Of a DNA stretch of 64,000 nucleotides, positions 25,062 through 34,407 are shown piece after piece. The stretch lies in the NCBI RefSeq assembly GCF_001579845.1, contig NZ_CP007440.1, positions 4,734,029 through 4,798,028 on the forward strand, written 5' to 3'. Made by a program: the position numbers and the translations under genes. The first letter of the stretch is position 1, and each line of letters opens with the position of its first letter. The DNA comes from Rhodoplanes sp. Z2-YC6860 (GTDB lineage Bacteria > Pseudomonadota > Alphaproteobacteria > Rhizobiales > Xanthobacteraceae). Under the pieces are notes generated by a model. The model was not told the DNA's origin, did no database searches, and was given only the letters and a program-made list of their open reading frames with translations.

Positions 25062-25364
25062 CTAGAGCGTCGGCACCCGGACGAACGAGCCCGGCTGGCC
25101 AAGCGCAAGCTCTTGCGTCGTGCCGTCGCGCTGATCGAGCGCGTCGACACGCGCGGCCGGCGGCCCCATGCGGCAGACTTCGATTACCGTGGCCACCACA
25201 TCGCCAGGCCCTGAGAATACGGCTTCGACCGAAACGCGGTCGGCGCGATTGCGCACCCAGCCTTCCAGTCCTTGCTGCGCAGCCTCTTCCAGCACGAAAT
25301 CGCGGAAACCCACCCCCTGCACCCGTCCGCGAAACACCACATGGCGGATGACATTCGCGATCAC
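25062..25364 (-). CDS. acyP: Acylphosphatase
   Basis: A 100-residue enzyme that hydrolyses acyl phosphates. It has VVFRGRVQGVGFRDFV with the catalytic Arg (21), and LEGWVRNRADRVSVEAVFSG with the catalytic Asn (39), the two invariant residues. The start is a GTG at 25364 that overlaps the stop of the upstream cyclotransferase gene (GTGA), so a longer upstream reading was rejected. It is the last of three overlapping genes. Confidence 0.9.
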   Translation of the reverse strand: MIANVIRHVVFRGRVQGVGFRDFVLEEAAQQGLEGWVRNRADRVSVEAVFSGPGDVVATVIEVCRMGPPAARVDALDQRDGTTQELALGQPGSFVRVPTL

Positions 25365-25825
25365 ATGACGTCTCCGAGCTTGCGATGGCCGCTGCCGAGC
25401 GGATGCTGCGCCGTCCAGGATTCGAGCGAGCGAATGTAAGATCCGGGCAACCGCCATTCGCGCGCGGCGGCCAGCACCAGTTCGATGTAGCCTGGCTTCG
25501 GCCGCCCCTCGCCGCGCGGCCGCGCAAAGTAGACCAGCGCCGGCATGAGTTCGCCGGCATGGCGCACCGGCACGGTCGCCGTGTGATAGAGGCCGGCCGC
25601 GACATTCTCCCAGGCGTCGAGCGTCACCCGATCGTGTGGCGTGATCCGCCAGAGAACGCCATGCACGGTCTGCGCCGGCTGCGGTTCGACCGAAGCGTAG
25701 CCGTCACCGGTGATCACGAAGCGATGTGCGGCAAGCTCGGCCGCGCCCAGCGGTTCAGCGTCGCGGGCGTGGCGCTTCATGATGGCGCGGCTCATGTTGG
25801 CGCCATAGGCGAAGTGCAATGTCAT
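25361..25825 (-). CDS. Gamma-glutamylcyclotransferase-family protein
   Basis: A 154-residue protein with the GGCT/AIG2 fold. It starts MTLHFAYGANMSRAIM (the YGxN phosphate-type loop), then has GVLWRITPHDRVTLDAWENVAAGLYHTATVPV with the conserved acidic position. This family cleaves gamma-glutamyl amines or glutathione, releasing 5-oxoproline, but the substrate of this branch is unsettled. It overlaps the upstream DUF805 gene (ATGA) and the downstream acylphosphatase gene (GTGA). Confidence 0.82.
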   Translation of the reverse strand: MTLHFAYGANMSRAIMKRHARDAEPLGAAELAAHRFVITGDGYASVEPQPAQTVHGVLWRITPHDRVTLDAWENVAAGLYHTATVPVRHAGELMPALVYFARPRGEGRPKPGYIELVLAAAREWRLPGSYIRSLESWTAQHPLGSGHRKLGDVM

Positions 25826-26349
25826 GACACGGCCGGTGTCCTGCTCGGTCGCGTCGCGGCCCAGATCGAGAAGCACACCGCGATCGCCACCGGCAGCAGC
25901 ATAACGGCGACAAAGGCCATCAGCCAGATTTGCAAGCCGCCGAAACCGGTGTCGCCGCTGAACAACGCCAGCAGGTAGAAAAGCACGAACAGGTTCAGCA
26001 CCGTGTTGTCGCCGCTCGCACCGCCGTCGCCGGCAGCATTGAGCGACACCACGAAGGCCATCAGGATCACCAGCAATGCGATCTCCAGCGCATAGACCAT
26101 GGCGATCCCGATGACCGTGCCCCAAGGCCGGCCGGCATCGTTGAGCCTGCGCCGGTGCAGCACGATCCAGAGCCCGATCAGCACGACCTGCGCCAGCACG
26201 AACGGCACGACGCTCATCCGCGACGTGACCGGTTGCGACAACAGCATCTGCGAGACGAAGCTCGCGACGTAGATCAGCAACACCGCGAAAACAAACGGCG
26301 CCGGCTTGATGCCGGCTGGTGCAGAGGTCGATACGGACGGCGGGCTCAT
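25822..26349 (-). CDS. DUF805-like membrane protein
   Basis: A 175-residue protein with four membrane helices. The cytosolic loop LHRRRLNDAGRPWG is the DUF805 signature. Long hydrophobic stretches lie at about 20-40, 46-65, 80-105 and 120-165. Function unknown; DUF805 proteins are poorly studied inner-membrane proteins. ATG at 26349 (MSPPSVS) was chosen over a start 12 codons upstream. First gene of an operon in which all three genes overlap. Confidence 0.75.
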   Translation of the reverse strand: MSPPSVSTSAPAGIKPAPFVFAVLLIYVASFVSQMLLSQPVTSRMSVVPFVLAQVVLIGLWIVLHRRRLNDAGRPWGTVIGIAMVYALEIALLVILMAFVVSLNAAGDGGASGDNTVLNLFVLFYLLALFSGDTGFGGLQIWLMAFVAVMLLPVAIAVCFSIWAATRPSRTPAVS

Positions 26350-26395
26350 GCCGGCATCGTCGCACGCCAGGCCCGCAATAACCACGCCTCGTGAT

Positions 26396-26662
26396 CTACT
26401 GGCGGCGCTCCGGCTTGATGCCGGTGTCTTCGACCTCGTCGGTCAACTCCTCGTAGTCCTCGGAATCGAGGTCTTCGGTATCGGAGTCATGGAGCGGGTG
26501 CTGAGCAACGCCGCCGTCTTCAGTTGGCTGCAACGCGCCGGGCGCCAATCCCTCTTCACCTGCCGTCGGCACAGTTGCGGGCGCATCGGGGATCGGCTGG
26601 TCGCGACGGCGCACATCGTCCGGCATCTCGGACTGGTCGGGCACAAGTTTCGGCTTTGGCAT
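26396..26662 (-). CDS. Small acidic protein of unknown function
   Basis: An 88-residue protein rich in Pro, Asp and Glu (DSDTEDLDSEDYEELTDEVED) and probably disordered. GGAGG lies 8 bp before the ATG, which supports translation. No family recognised. It lies between the DUF805 operon (46-bp gap to its start) and pccA, all on the same strand. Confidence 0.55.
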   Translation of the reverse strand: MPKPKLVPDQSEMPDDVRRRDQPIPDAPATVPTAGEEGLAPGALQPTEDGGVAQHPLHDSDTEDLDSEDYEELTDEVEDTGIKPERRQ

Positions 26663-26722
26663 TCGGGGAACCTCCGTCGGAGGACCAACCCAGCCCGCGC
26701 ACCGATGTTCCGCATCAAAGAT

Positions 26723-28738
26723 TCAGGCGAACTCCATGATCACGGCGTCGACCGCGAGACTGTCGCCGGGTTTCACTTTGATGGTTTTGACGGTGGCGTC
26801 GCGCTCGGCGCGCAGCACGTTTTCCATCTTCATCGCCTCGACCACCGCCAGCGCCTCGCCGGCCTTGACCTCCTGCCCTTCGGCGACCGCGATGGAGCGC
26901 ACCAGCCCCGGCATCGGGCACAGCAGCATCTTGCCGGTGTCGGGCGGCAGCTTGATCGGCATCAGCTTCGCCGACGCGGCCTCCCGCTCGGTGTAGACAT
27001 AGGCCTTGGTCTCGACGCCGCGGTGCGACAGCGCAAAGCCATTGAGGATCGGCCGCACCTGCACGGCGACCGGCTGCCCGTGGACGGTGCCGCTCCACAC
27101 CGCATCGCCCGGCATCCAGTCCGACACCAGCACGCGGGCGAGGCCGGCCGCGCCCTTCGCATCGACGAACTGCACCGCGATGCCCTGCGCCTCGCGCGCG
27201 ACGTCAAGCGTCAGCCACAGTTCGCCAAGCTGCACCGCGCGGCGGCGCTCGCGGGTCACCGTGCGGCCGTTCATCTGGCCGGAGATCTGGCGCTTTCTCT
27301 CGCCCAGCACATGATCGATCGCGGCCGCGACCGCGCCGATCACCTCGACGGTCTCCCCCGCGGGCTTCACCGCGTGGAAGCCCTCGGGATATTCCTCGGC
27401 GATGAAGCCGGTCGAGAGCCGCCCTTCTTGCCAGCGCTTGTGCTGCATCAGCGCCGACAAAAACGGAATGTTGTGGCGAATGCCGTCGATAACGAAGGCA
27501 TCGAGCGCGTTCGATTGCGCTGCGACCGCCGCGGCCCGCGTCGGCGCATGCGTGACGAGCTTGGCGATCATCGGATCGTAGTGGATCGAAATCTCGCCAC
27601 CCTCGGTGACGCCGGTGTCGTTGCGCACGGTGACGCCGCCGGCGCTCGCCTCGGCAGGCGGCCGATAGCGCGTCAGGCGCCCGGTCGAAGGCAGGAAGTT
27701 GCGATACGGATCCTCGGCATAGACGCGGCTTTCGACCGCCCAGCCGGTGAGCTTCACGCCGTCCTGCGTGAGCAACAGCTTCTCCCCCGCCGCGACGCGG
27801 ATCATCTGCTCCACGAGGTCGATGCCGGTGATCAGCTCGGTGACCGGATGCTCGACCTGCAGCCGCGTGTTCATCTCCAGGAAGTAGAAGCTCTTGTCCT
27901 GGCCCGCGACGAACTCGACGGTGCCGGCGCTGTCGTAACCCACGGCTTTCGCCAGCGCGACCGCCTGCTCGCCCATCTTCCGGCGCGTCGCCTCGTCGAG
28001 CAGCGGCGACGGCGCCTCCTCGATGACCTTCTGATTGCGGCGCTGGATCGAGCATTCGCGCTCGCCGAGATAGATCACGTTGCCGTGCTTGTCGCCCAGC
28101 ACCTGGATTTCGATGTGACGCGGATTGACGATGAACTTCTCGATGAACATCCGGTCGTCACCGAACGAGGATTTCGCTTCGGACTTCGAGCGCGCGAAAC
28201 CCTCGGCGACCTCACTGGCCGAATGCGCAATGCGCATGCCCTTGCCGCCGCCACCCGCCGAGGCCTTGATCATCACCGGATAGCCGATTTCGTTGGCGAT
28301 CTTCACCGCCTCCGTCTCGTCCGCGATGACGCCGAGATGGCCGGGTACGGTGGAGACCTTGGCCGCCGCGGCGGCCTTCTTCGATTCGATCTTGTCGCCC
28401 ATCGCCGCGATGGCCTTGGGGTTGGGCCCAATGAACACAACCCCGGCCTTGGCCAGCGCGTCAGGGAAAGCCTCGCGCTCGGAGAGGAAGCCGTATCCCG
28501 GATGCACCGCCTCGGCGCCCGTTGCCCGGCAGGCTTCGACGATCTTGTCGATGACCAGATAGCTCTGCGCCGCGGCCGGCGGGCCGATCGCCACCGCCTG
28601 GTCGGCCATCTCGACGTGCAGTGCGTCACGATCGGCTTCGGAATAGACCGCAACGGTCTCGATCCCCATCCGCCGTGCGGTCTTGATGATCCGGCAGGCG
28701 ATTTCGCCGCGATTGGCAATCAGAATGCGCTTGAACAT
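26723..28738 (-). CDS. pccA: Propionyl-CoA carboxylase, biotin-containing alpha subunit
   Basis: A 671-residue subunit. A biotin carboxylase part (about 1-450) has FKRILIANRGEIACRII, KASAGGGGKGMRI (ATP loop), ERECSIQRRNQKVIEEAPSP and EMNTRLQVEHPVTE. A linker (BT) domain follows, then the C-terminal biotinyl domain with VEAMKMEN (Lys637). Length and layout match PccA of alphaproteobacteria. It carboxylates biotin for the PccB half-reaction: propionyl-CoA to methylmalonyl-CoA. The partner pccB is about 19 kb away (47720-49252). The start at 28738 follows the conserved MFKRILIANRGEI. Confidence 0.95.
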   Translation of the reverse strand: MFKRILIANRGEIACRIIKTARRMGIETVAVYSEADRDALHVEMADQAVAIGPPAAAQSYLVIDKIVEACRATGAEAVHPGYGFLSEREAFPDALAKAGVVFIGPNPKAIAAMGDKIESKKAAAAAKVSTVPGHLGVIADETEAVKIANEIGYPVMIKASAGGGGKGMRIAHSASEVAEGFARSKSEAKSSFGDDRMFIEKFIVNPRHIEIQVLGDKHGNVIYLGERECSIQRRNQKVIEEAPSPLLDEATRRKMGEQAVALAKAVGYDSAGTVEFVAGQDKSFYFLEMNTRLQVEHPVTELITGIDLVEQMIRVAAGEKLLLTQDGVKLTGWAVESRVYAEDPYRNFLPSTGRLTRYRPPAEASAGGVTVRNDTGVTEGGEISIHYDPMIAKLVTHAPTRAAAVAAQSNALDAFVIDGIRHNIPFLSALMQHKRWQEGRLSTGFIAEEYPEGFHAVKPAGETVEVIGAVAAAIDHVLGERKRQISGQMNGRTVTRERRRAVQLGELWLTLDVAREAQGIAVQFVDAKGAAGLARVLVSDWMPGDAVWSGTVHGQPVAVQVRPILNGFALSHRGVETKAYVYTEREAASAKLMPIKLPPDTGKMLLCPMPGLVRSIAVAEGQEVKAGEALAVVEAMKMENVLRAERDATVKTIKVKPGDSLAVDAVIMEFA

Positions 28739-28995
28739 GGGCTTATACTTGCGTTGTACGCGGGACGCTGTCCAGCGGCGTTGCAAGTCTCATGCTACTC
28801 GCGCAGAAAATGCTGCGACATCATTCCAGCCAGCGTCACAAGTTTGGGATAATCAGAGCCTTAACCTCCCCTCGATTGGCCGCTATATGTGGAACCCGGT
28901 TCATCGCCCGGCCGCCCGGCCGAGGGCAAAATGCGCCGAGTTCAATTGCGCATCATCCGTTGCGTTCGGGTGAGCGATTTCGAGGAGGTTACCCC

Positions 28996-29655
28996 ATGGC
29001 TTTGGCGATTAATGACACCGCTCCGGATTTCGAGGCGGAAACCACAGAAGGCAAGATCAAGTTTCACGACTGGATCGGCGACAAGTGGGTCGTGCTGTTC
29101 TCGCACCCCAAGGATTTCACCCCGGTCTGCACCACCGAGCTCGGCTATATGGCCAAGATCAAGCCGGAGTTCGACAAGCGCGGCGTGAAGATCATCGGTC
29201 TGTCGGTCGACCCGGTCGATCGGCATGCCGGCTGGGCCGCCGACATCAAGGAGACGCAGGGCTTCGCGCCGAACTATCCGATGATCGGCGACGTCGACTA
29301 CAACGTGTCGAAGCTCTACGGCATGCTGCCGGCCGCCGTCTCGGGCGATCCGACGAAGCGCACGGCAGCCGACAACCAGACCGTTCGCAATGTCTTCATC
29401 ATCGGGCCGGACAAGAAGATCAAGCTGATCCTGGTCTATCCGATGTCGGTCGGCCGCAACTTCGACGAGGTGCTGCGCGTCATCGACTCGCTGCAGCTCG
29501 GCGCCAAGCACAAGGTGGCGACGCCGGTGAACTGGAAGCAGGGCGAGGACGTCATCATCGGCGGCACCGTGTCCGACGACGACGCCAAGAAGCTGTTCCC
29601 GCAGGGCTGGAAATCGCCGAAGCCCTATATCCGCATCGTGCCGCAGCCCAAGTAA
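28996..29655 (+). CDS. 1-Cys peroxiredoxin (Prx6 type)
   Basis: A 219-residue peroxiredoxin with HPKDFTPVCTTELG (peroxidatic Cys45). No second resolving Cys is present, and the C-terminal VDSLQLGAKHKVATPVNWKQGED extension is typical of Prx6/1-Cys members. It reduces H2O2 and lipid hydroperoxides. GAGGAGG precedes the ATG at 28996 by about 8 bp. It diverges from pccA, and ends before a strong terminator. Confidence 0.93.
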   Translation: MALAINDTAPDFEAETTEGKIKFHDWIGDKWVVLFSHPKDFTPVCTTELGYMAKIKPEFDKRGVKIIGLSVDPVDRHAGWAADIKETQGFAPNYPMIGDVDYNVSKLYGMLPAAVSGDPTKRTAADNQTVRNVFIIGPDKKIKLILVYPMSVGRNFDEVLRVIDSLQLGAKHKVATPVNWKQGEDVIIGGTVSDDDAKKLFPQGWKSPKPYIRIVPQPK

Positions 29656-29708
29656 CCACCCAAGTAACCGCTCGCGGCATAGCGCACGGCGCTGATCGGT
29701 CTAATATC

Positions 29709-29736
29709 AAAGGGCGCGGCTTCTGCCGCGCCCTTT
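29709..29736 (+). terminator. Terminator of the peroxiredoxin gene
   Basis: A perfect 12-bp stem (AAAGGGCGCGGC / GCCGCGCCCTTT) with a TTCT loop, 53 bp after the peroxiredoxin stop. It overlaps the first possible start codon of the next gene, which is why a later GTG start was chosen there. Confidence 0.88.
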
Positions 29737-29755
29737 GTCATTGCGGGGTGGCGAC

Positions 29756-30376
29756 GTGAGCGCGGACGATCTTGGCTTCACCCATCGTTTTGTCCCCGGA
29801 CGGGACACCACCGCGGCTCCGCTGCTTCTGCTCCATGGCTCCGGCGGCGACGAGCACGACCTGATCCCGTTCGCCGAACGGATCGCGCCGGAGCGCACAC
29901 TCCTGTCGCCGCGCGGCAAGGTCGACGAGCACGGCATCACGCGCTTCTTCCGCCGCTCCGAAGACGGCACCTGGGACTTCGACGACCTCCAGCGGCGCAC
30001 CGCCGAGCTCGCCGGCTTCGTGTCGCGCGCCTGCGCGGCCTACAGGCTCGATAAGCCGTTGGCGCTCGGCTATTCGAACGGCGCCAACGTCGCGTGGTCG
30101 TTGCTGCTGGCAAGCCCCGGCCTGCTCCGCGGCGCGATCCTGTTCCGCGCCATGCTGCCGACCGATCCGCGGCCCCTGCCCGATCTTGCCGGCATCCCGA
30201 TCCTGCTGATCGCCGCGACCCATGACGAACTGATCCCGGTGCAGCGCGCGGGCCTGCTTGCGGCGCTCCTGGGCGAAGCTGGCGGCGATGTCACCTACGA
30301 GGTGCTGCCGGCCGCCCATGGGCTCACCGGCGAGGACATCCTGCTGGCTTCGGAATGGCTTGCCAGGCACGGCTAG
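29756..30376 (+). CDS. Alpha/beta hydrolase (phospholipase/carboxylesterase family)
   Basis: A 206-residue hydrolase. LLLLHGSGGDEHDLIPF is the oxyanion-hole strand, GYSNGANVAW the nucleophile elbow (Ser107), ATHDELIPV the Asp and PAAHGLTG the His. This matches the PF02230 carboxylesterase family, which acts on esters or lysophospholipids in the cytosol. GTG start at 29756 preceded by GGGGTGG; a TTG at 29735 was rejected since it lies within the upstream terminator. Confidence 0.85.
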   Translation: MSADDLGFTHRFVPGRDTTAAPLLLLHGSGGDEHDLIPFAERIAPERTLLSPRGKVDEHGITRFFRRSEDGTWDFDDLQRRTAELAGFVSRACAAYRLDKPLALGYSNGANVAWSLLLASPGLLRGAILFRAMLPTDPRPLPDLAGIPILLIAATHDELIPVQRAGLLAALLGEAGGDVTYEVLPAAHGLTGEDILLASEWLARHG

Positions 30377-30422
30377 AAAGCGCGGCTGGACCCCATCGCG
30401 GCGCTATGGCAATGGCAATCCC

Positions 30423-30854
30423 ATGAACGACAAACCGACGTCTCGCAATTTCATGATGAAGCCCGAAGAGCAGCCGCCGTTCGCGGAGTTCATGGGCATG
30501 AAGATCACCCATGTGTCGCCCGAGCGGGTGACCGCCGAACTGGCCGTCACCAGGAACCTCACCAATCGCAATGGCGTGATGCATGGCGGTGCCGTGATGG
30601 CCTTTGCCGACAACCTCGGCGGCACCGCTGCGACCGCGAACCTGCCGGCAAGCGGCGGCTCGACCGCGACGATCGAGAGCAAGACCAACTTCTTCGCCGG
30701 CATCCCCGAAGGCGACGTCGCCAAGGCGGAATGCACGCCGCTGCATCGCGGCCGCACCACGACGGTCTGGCAGACGAAGATCACCCGCGGCGACGGCAAG
30801 CTCGCCGCGATCGTCACTCAGACCCAGTTGATGATGAGCAAGCCCGGCGGCTGA
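30423..30854 (+). CDS. PaaI-family thioesterase (hotdog fold)
   Basis: A 143-residue protein. NRNGVMHGGAVMAFADNLGGTAA is the hotdog-fold active-site segment, and STATIESKTNFFAGI the central helix-strand region, typical of PaaI acyl-CoA thioesterases. It probably hydrolyses aromatic or short acyl-CoA thioesters. ATG at 30423 lies 46 bp after the hydrolase stop. It converges on the globin gene. Confidence 0.85.
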   Translation: MNDKPTSRNFMMKPEEQPPFAEFMGMKITHVSPERVTAELAVTRNLTNRNGVMHGGAVMAFADNLGGTAATANLPASGGSTATIESKTNFFAGIPEGDVAKAECTPLHRGRTTTVWQTKITRGDGKLAAIVTQTQLMMSKPGG

Positions 30855-30865
30855 GCGCGCGCCGA

Positions 30866-31294
30866 TCAGGTCGCCGCAGGCTTCGCGCCCGGCTGAGCGG
30901 CATCCATCATGATTTTCGCCACCGCGCCGTAGAGCGCCGTCCACGCGTCGCGTGCCTTCGGCGTGAACTTCGGCCCAAGCCCCTGCTCCAGCGTCCACAA
31001 CAACGAGGCTCCGACCTTGTCGTAGTGCTCGTTCTTGACGCCGTATTGGACATGACGAAGCGCCAGCGCCTGGAGCGTCTGCACGAGCGTGGGCATATCC
31101 CGAAGCATGCCGATGGCGAGCGCCAGCGTATCCATCAGCTTGCGGCTCTGCTCGGCGATATCTCCCTTGAACAGCGGTCTGGTTTCGGGAGCGATCGCGA
31201 ACAGGCGCTCGTAGAACAGCAGACCCGCCTTCTCTCTGATCTTGAGCACCTCGGCAAATGTGGACTTGATGATCTGGACTTGGTCCGGAGTCAT
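30866..31294 (-). CDS. Single-domain bacterial globin
   Basis: A 142-residue globin. LFYERLFAIAPETRPLFKGD covers helices B/C (Tyr28 in the B10 region), and LALRHVQYGVKNEHYDKVGASLLWTLEQGLG contains the proximal His (His81) as in flavohaemoglobins and Vitreoscilla haemoglobin. The FAD/NAD reductase domain of flavohaemoglobins is absent. It should bind haem and O2 or NO in the cytosol. It lies 32 bp downstream of an MCP gene on the same strand, with a good TAGGAG site, so it is cotranscribed with a chemoreceptor. Confidence 0.9.
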   Translation of the reverse strand: MTPDQVQIIKSTFAEVLKIREKAGLLFYERLFAIAPETRPLFKGDIAEQSRKLMDTLALAIGMLRDMPTLVQTLQALALRHVQYGVKNEHYDKVGASLLWTLEQGLGPKFTPKARDAWTALYGAVAKIMMDAAQPGAKPAAT

Positions 31295-31326
31295 GAAATC
31301 TCCTACCGGCGTGATGCGCCGTAAAA

Positions 31327-32787
31327 TCAGGCTTGGAGCGTCTGAATCGTCTGCGTGAACTCGGCAACCTGATCGCGGATTTTCTTACTCTGTTCGGCAA
31401 CGGCGCTTGCGGCAGTGCCGAGATTGTTGGCTGCGCGGGCCGCCTGATCGGCAACAGTTTCGATCTCAATGATCGCGGCGCCCACTTCGGCCACGTTGTC
31501 CGATGCCGAATTGGCATTGCCGGCGATCTCGCGGGCGGCAACCGCCTGCTGCTCAACCGCAGCGGCAATCCGTGCCGAAAACAGATCGACCTCGCCGATC
31601 GTGCCCGAGATGGCTGCGATGGCCTCTACCGACCGGCTGGTGGCCTGTCGCATGGCCGCGACCCGGCGGCCGATATCCTGCGTGGCTGTCGCAGTCTGCC
31701 CCGCCAAAGCCTTGACCTCCTGCGCCACGACGGCAAAGCCGCGGCCCATCTCTCCGGCGCGTGCCGCCTCGATCGTGGCATTGAGCGCGAGCAGGTTGGT
31801 CTGACTGGCGATCGCTGCGATCAGGTCAGTGACGTTGTCGATTTCCTGAGCCGCGGCGGCCAGCTCACCGATGGCATCGCTGGTCCGTTGTGCTTCCGCG
31901 ACTGCGCTGTTGGCCAGATGCGACGATTTGGCGGCGTTCGTGCCGACTTCGGTGATCGTCTGCGCGAGCTCCTCACCGGCATGCGCCGCGGAGCGGATTT
32001 TCAGCGTGGTGTTTTCGGAAGCCACAACCGCGACGACGGATTGGGCATTCGCATGGGCGGCGGCGCGACCGAGCTTTTCGGCATCCGCAGTCAGTTCGTC
32101 GGCAGCACCATGGAGGATGACGGTCGAACCGATGATGTCGCGCCTGAACCGGGCAAGCAGCTCCGTCATCTTTTCCGCACGAAGCGTGGTGGCGGCAAGC
32201 TCCTTCTCCTGCTCGATGCCCGCGCGCTTGATCACCTGCGCGTTGCGCTCAGCCTCAAGACGCGCGAACTCGGCCTCGGCGAACGCGACCCGGATGGCGT
32301 GGCCGATGCCGATCAGCATGGCCGTTTCGATGACGACGACCACCGCATGCACCAAGACGCGGAGGAAGTTGGATCCGCCGGCATAGATTGCCTCGGGCAG
32401 AACGAAGTCCAAGCTCAGGTGCTGTACCGCAATTAGACCGGCCGCGACGATCATCACCCGCCAGTCGCAGAACCCCGACAACATCGCGAGGATCGCAAAG
32501 TAGTAGAAGTGCATCTCGACCTGCCACGGGTGGCCGGCCATGAGATAAACCAGGAGCGAGGTCTGCCCGACCAGCGTCACCGCAAGCGCCAGGCCGACGA
32601 TCAGGATGGGCCGGCGAAGGTACCACGCCAAAAGCGGTGCCGCGGCCAATACCGTCGCGACCAGCATCGTGGCGCCGATATCCCGATTGAGGGCCCAGGC
32701 CACCACCATGAGGATCGGAACGTGGACCGCGGCAAGCGCGATCAACGCCTTGGCAACGATGGCTTGGAACATCTGGATGTTGGTCAT
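31327..32787 (-). CDS. Methyl-accepting chemotaxis protein with polytopic N-terminal membrane domain
   Basis: A 486-residue chemoreceptor. The N-terminal part has about six membrane helices (first 170 residues) and no periplasmic ligand domain. The cytosolic coiled-coil follows, with the conserved hairpin tip [37 protein letters not shown]. No HAMP domain or CheR-docking pentapeptide is seen. It probably senses something within the membrane or a partner protein. Its ATG overlaps the stop of an upstream small membrane protein gene; a globin gene follows. Confidence 0.9.
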   Translation of the reverse strand: MTNIQMFQAIVAKALIALAAVHVPILMVVAWALNRDIGATMLVATVLAAAPLLAWYLRRPILIVGLALAVTLVGQTSLLVYLMAGHPWQVEMHFYYFAILAMLSGFCDWRVMIVAAGLIAVQHLSLDFVLPEAIYAGGSNFLRVLVHAVVVVIETAMLIGIGHAIRVAFAEAEFARLEAERNAQVIKRAGIEQEKELAATTLRAEKMTELLARFRRDIIGSTVILHGAADELTADAEKLGRAAAHANAQSVVAVVASENTTLKIRSAAHAGEELAQTITEVGTNAAKSSHLANSAVAEAQRTSDAIGELAAAAQEIDNVTDLIAAIASQTNLLALNATIEAARAGEMGRGFAVVAQEVKALAGQTATATQDIGRRVAAMRQATSRSVEAIAAISGTIGEVDLFSARIAAAVEQQAVAAREIAGNANSASDNVAEVGAAIIEIETVADQAARAANNLGTAASAVAEQSKKIRDQVAEFTQTIQTLQA

Positions 32788-33155
32788 GGCTCAACAGCGG
32801 CTCCAAAAGCCGACAGACACGCAGCAACGATTTTGGGATCAACAACCAGCCAGGCTCCGGCCGCCCGGGCACGCGCCGGATAATCGCGATCATCGGGAAT
32901 GGCCACAGCGACAAATCCCGGGCCGCCAAAGCGCACAAAGCGTGCGCCCGCCTCGACCGTGCGGGCAAGCGTCTGCTCTGGCGGGGTCCACGGTGCGAAA
33001 ATCAGCGCCACGCCAAGTTCGGGAGCGCGGGGCGTGAGGGCAACACGCGCGGTCATGCCCAACGTCACGACCGACAGGATCGCGAGCGCGGCGATATCGA
33101 TCCAATGTCGCCGTAACGACACCGAGCGATCCAATGCGGGTGGATTCCACAGCAT
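32784..33155 (-). CDS. Small membrane-anchored protein of unknown function
   Basis: A 123-residue protein with one membrane helix ([22 protein letters not shown], about 18-40) and a C-terminal soluble domain ([41 protein letters not shown]). The helix orientation places this domain probably in the periplasm. No family recognised. It overlaps the MCP gene by the ATGA motif, so translation is coupled; it may be a sensing or accessory subunit of that receptor. It starts 120 bp from the divergent adhC-type gene. Confidence 0.65.
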   Translation of the reverse strand: MLWNPPALDRSVSLRRHWIDIAALAILSVVTLGMTARVALTPRAPELGVALIFAPWTPPEQTLARTVEAGARFVRFGGPGFVAVAIPDDRDYPARARAAGAWLVVDPKIVAACLSAFGAAVEP

Positions 33156-33219
33156 TCCACCAGCTAAATGCGCTGCATTTCATTAATGTTTGCTTGATGG
33201 TTCCCGTTGGGGACTATCT

Positions 33220-33249
33220 ATTCGACGGCAAATATCAAAAATGTCGAAT
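33220..33249. promoter_or_regulatory. Candidate operator before the class III alcohol dehydrogenase gene
   Basis: The inverted repeat ATTCGAC (33220-33226) / GTCGAAT (33243-33249) lies about 27-56 bp before the dehydrogenase ATG. A second dyad, AAATGC-GCT-GCATTT, is at 33167-33181. Both lie in the 120-bp divergent region and could serve either gene. Confidence 0.35.
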
Positions 33250-33275
33250 GAGAAGATCGTATCAGGAGACTAGCG

Positions 33276-34403
<1,128 letters not shown>

Positions 34404-34407
34404 TGCC

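Noticed and set aside
25062-25457. 131-residue form of acylphosphatase
   Set aside because: The extra N-terminal residues are out of family range and overlap the cyclotransferase gene; GTG at 25364 fits the 100-residue family.
26306-28852. Very long plus-strand reading frame (848 codons)
   Set aside because: It runs antisense through pccA and is rich in His, Arg and Asp, the usual artefact opposite a GC-rich gene. pccA on the other strand has all catalytic motifs.
29735-29755. Earlier TTG start for the hydrolase
   Set aside because: It lies in the terminator hairpin of the previous gene, and GTG at 29756 has a better ribosome site.
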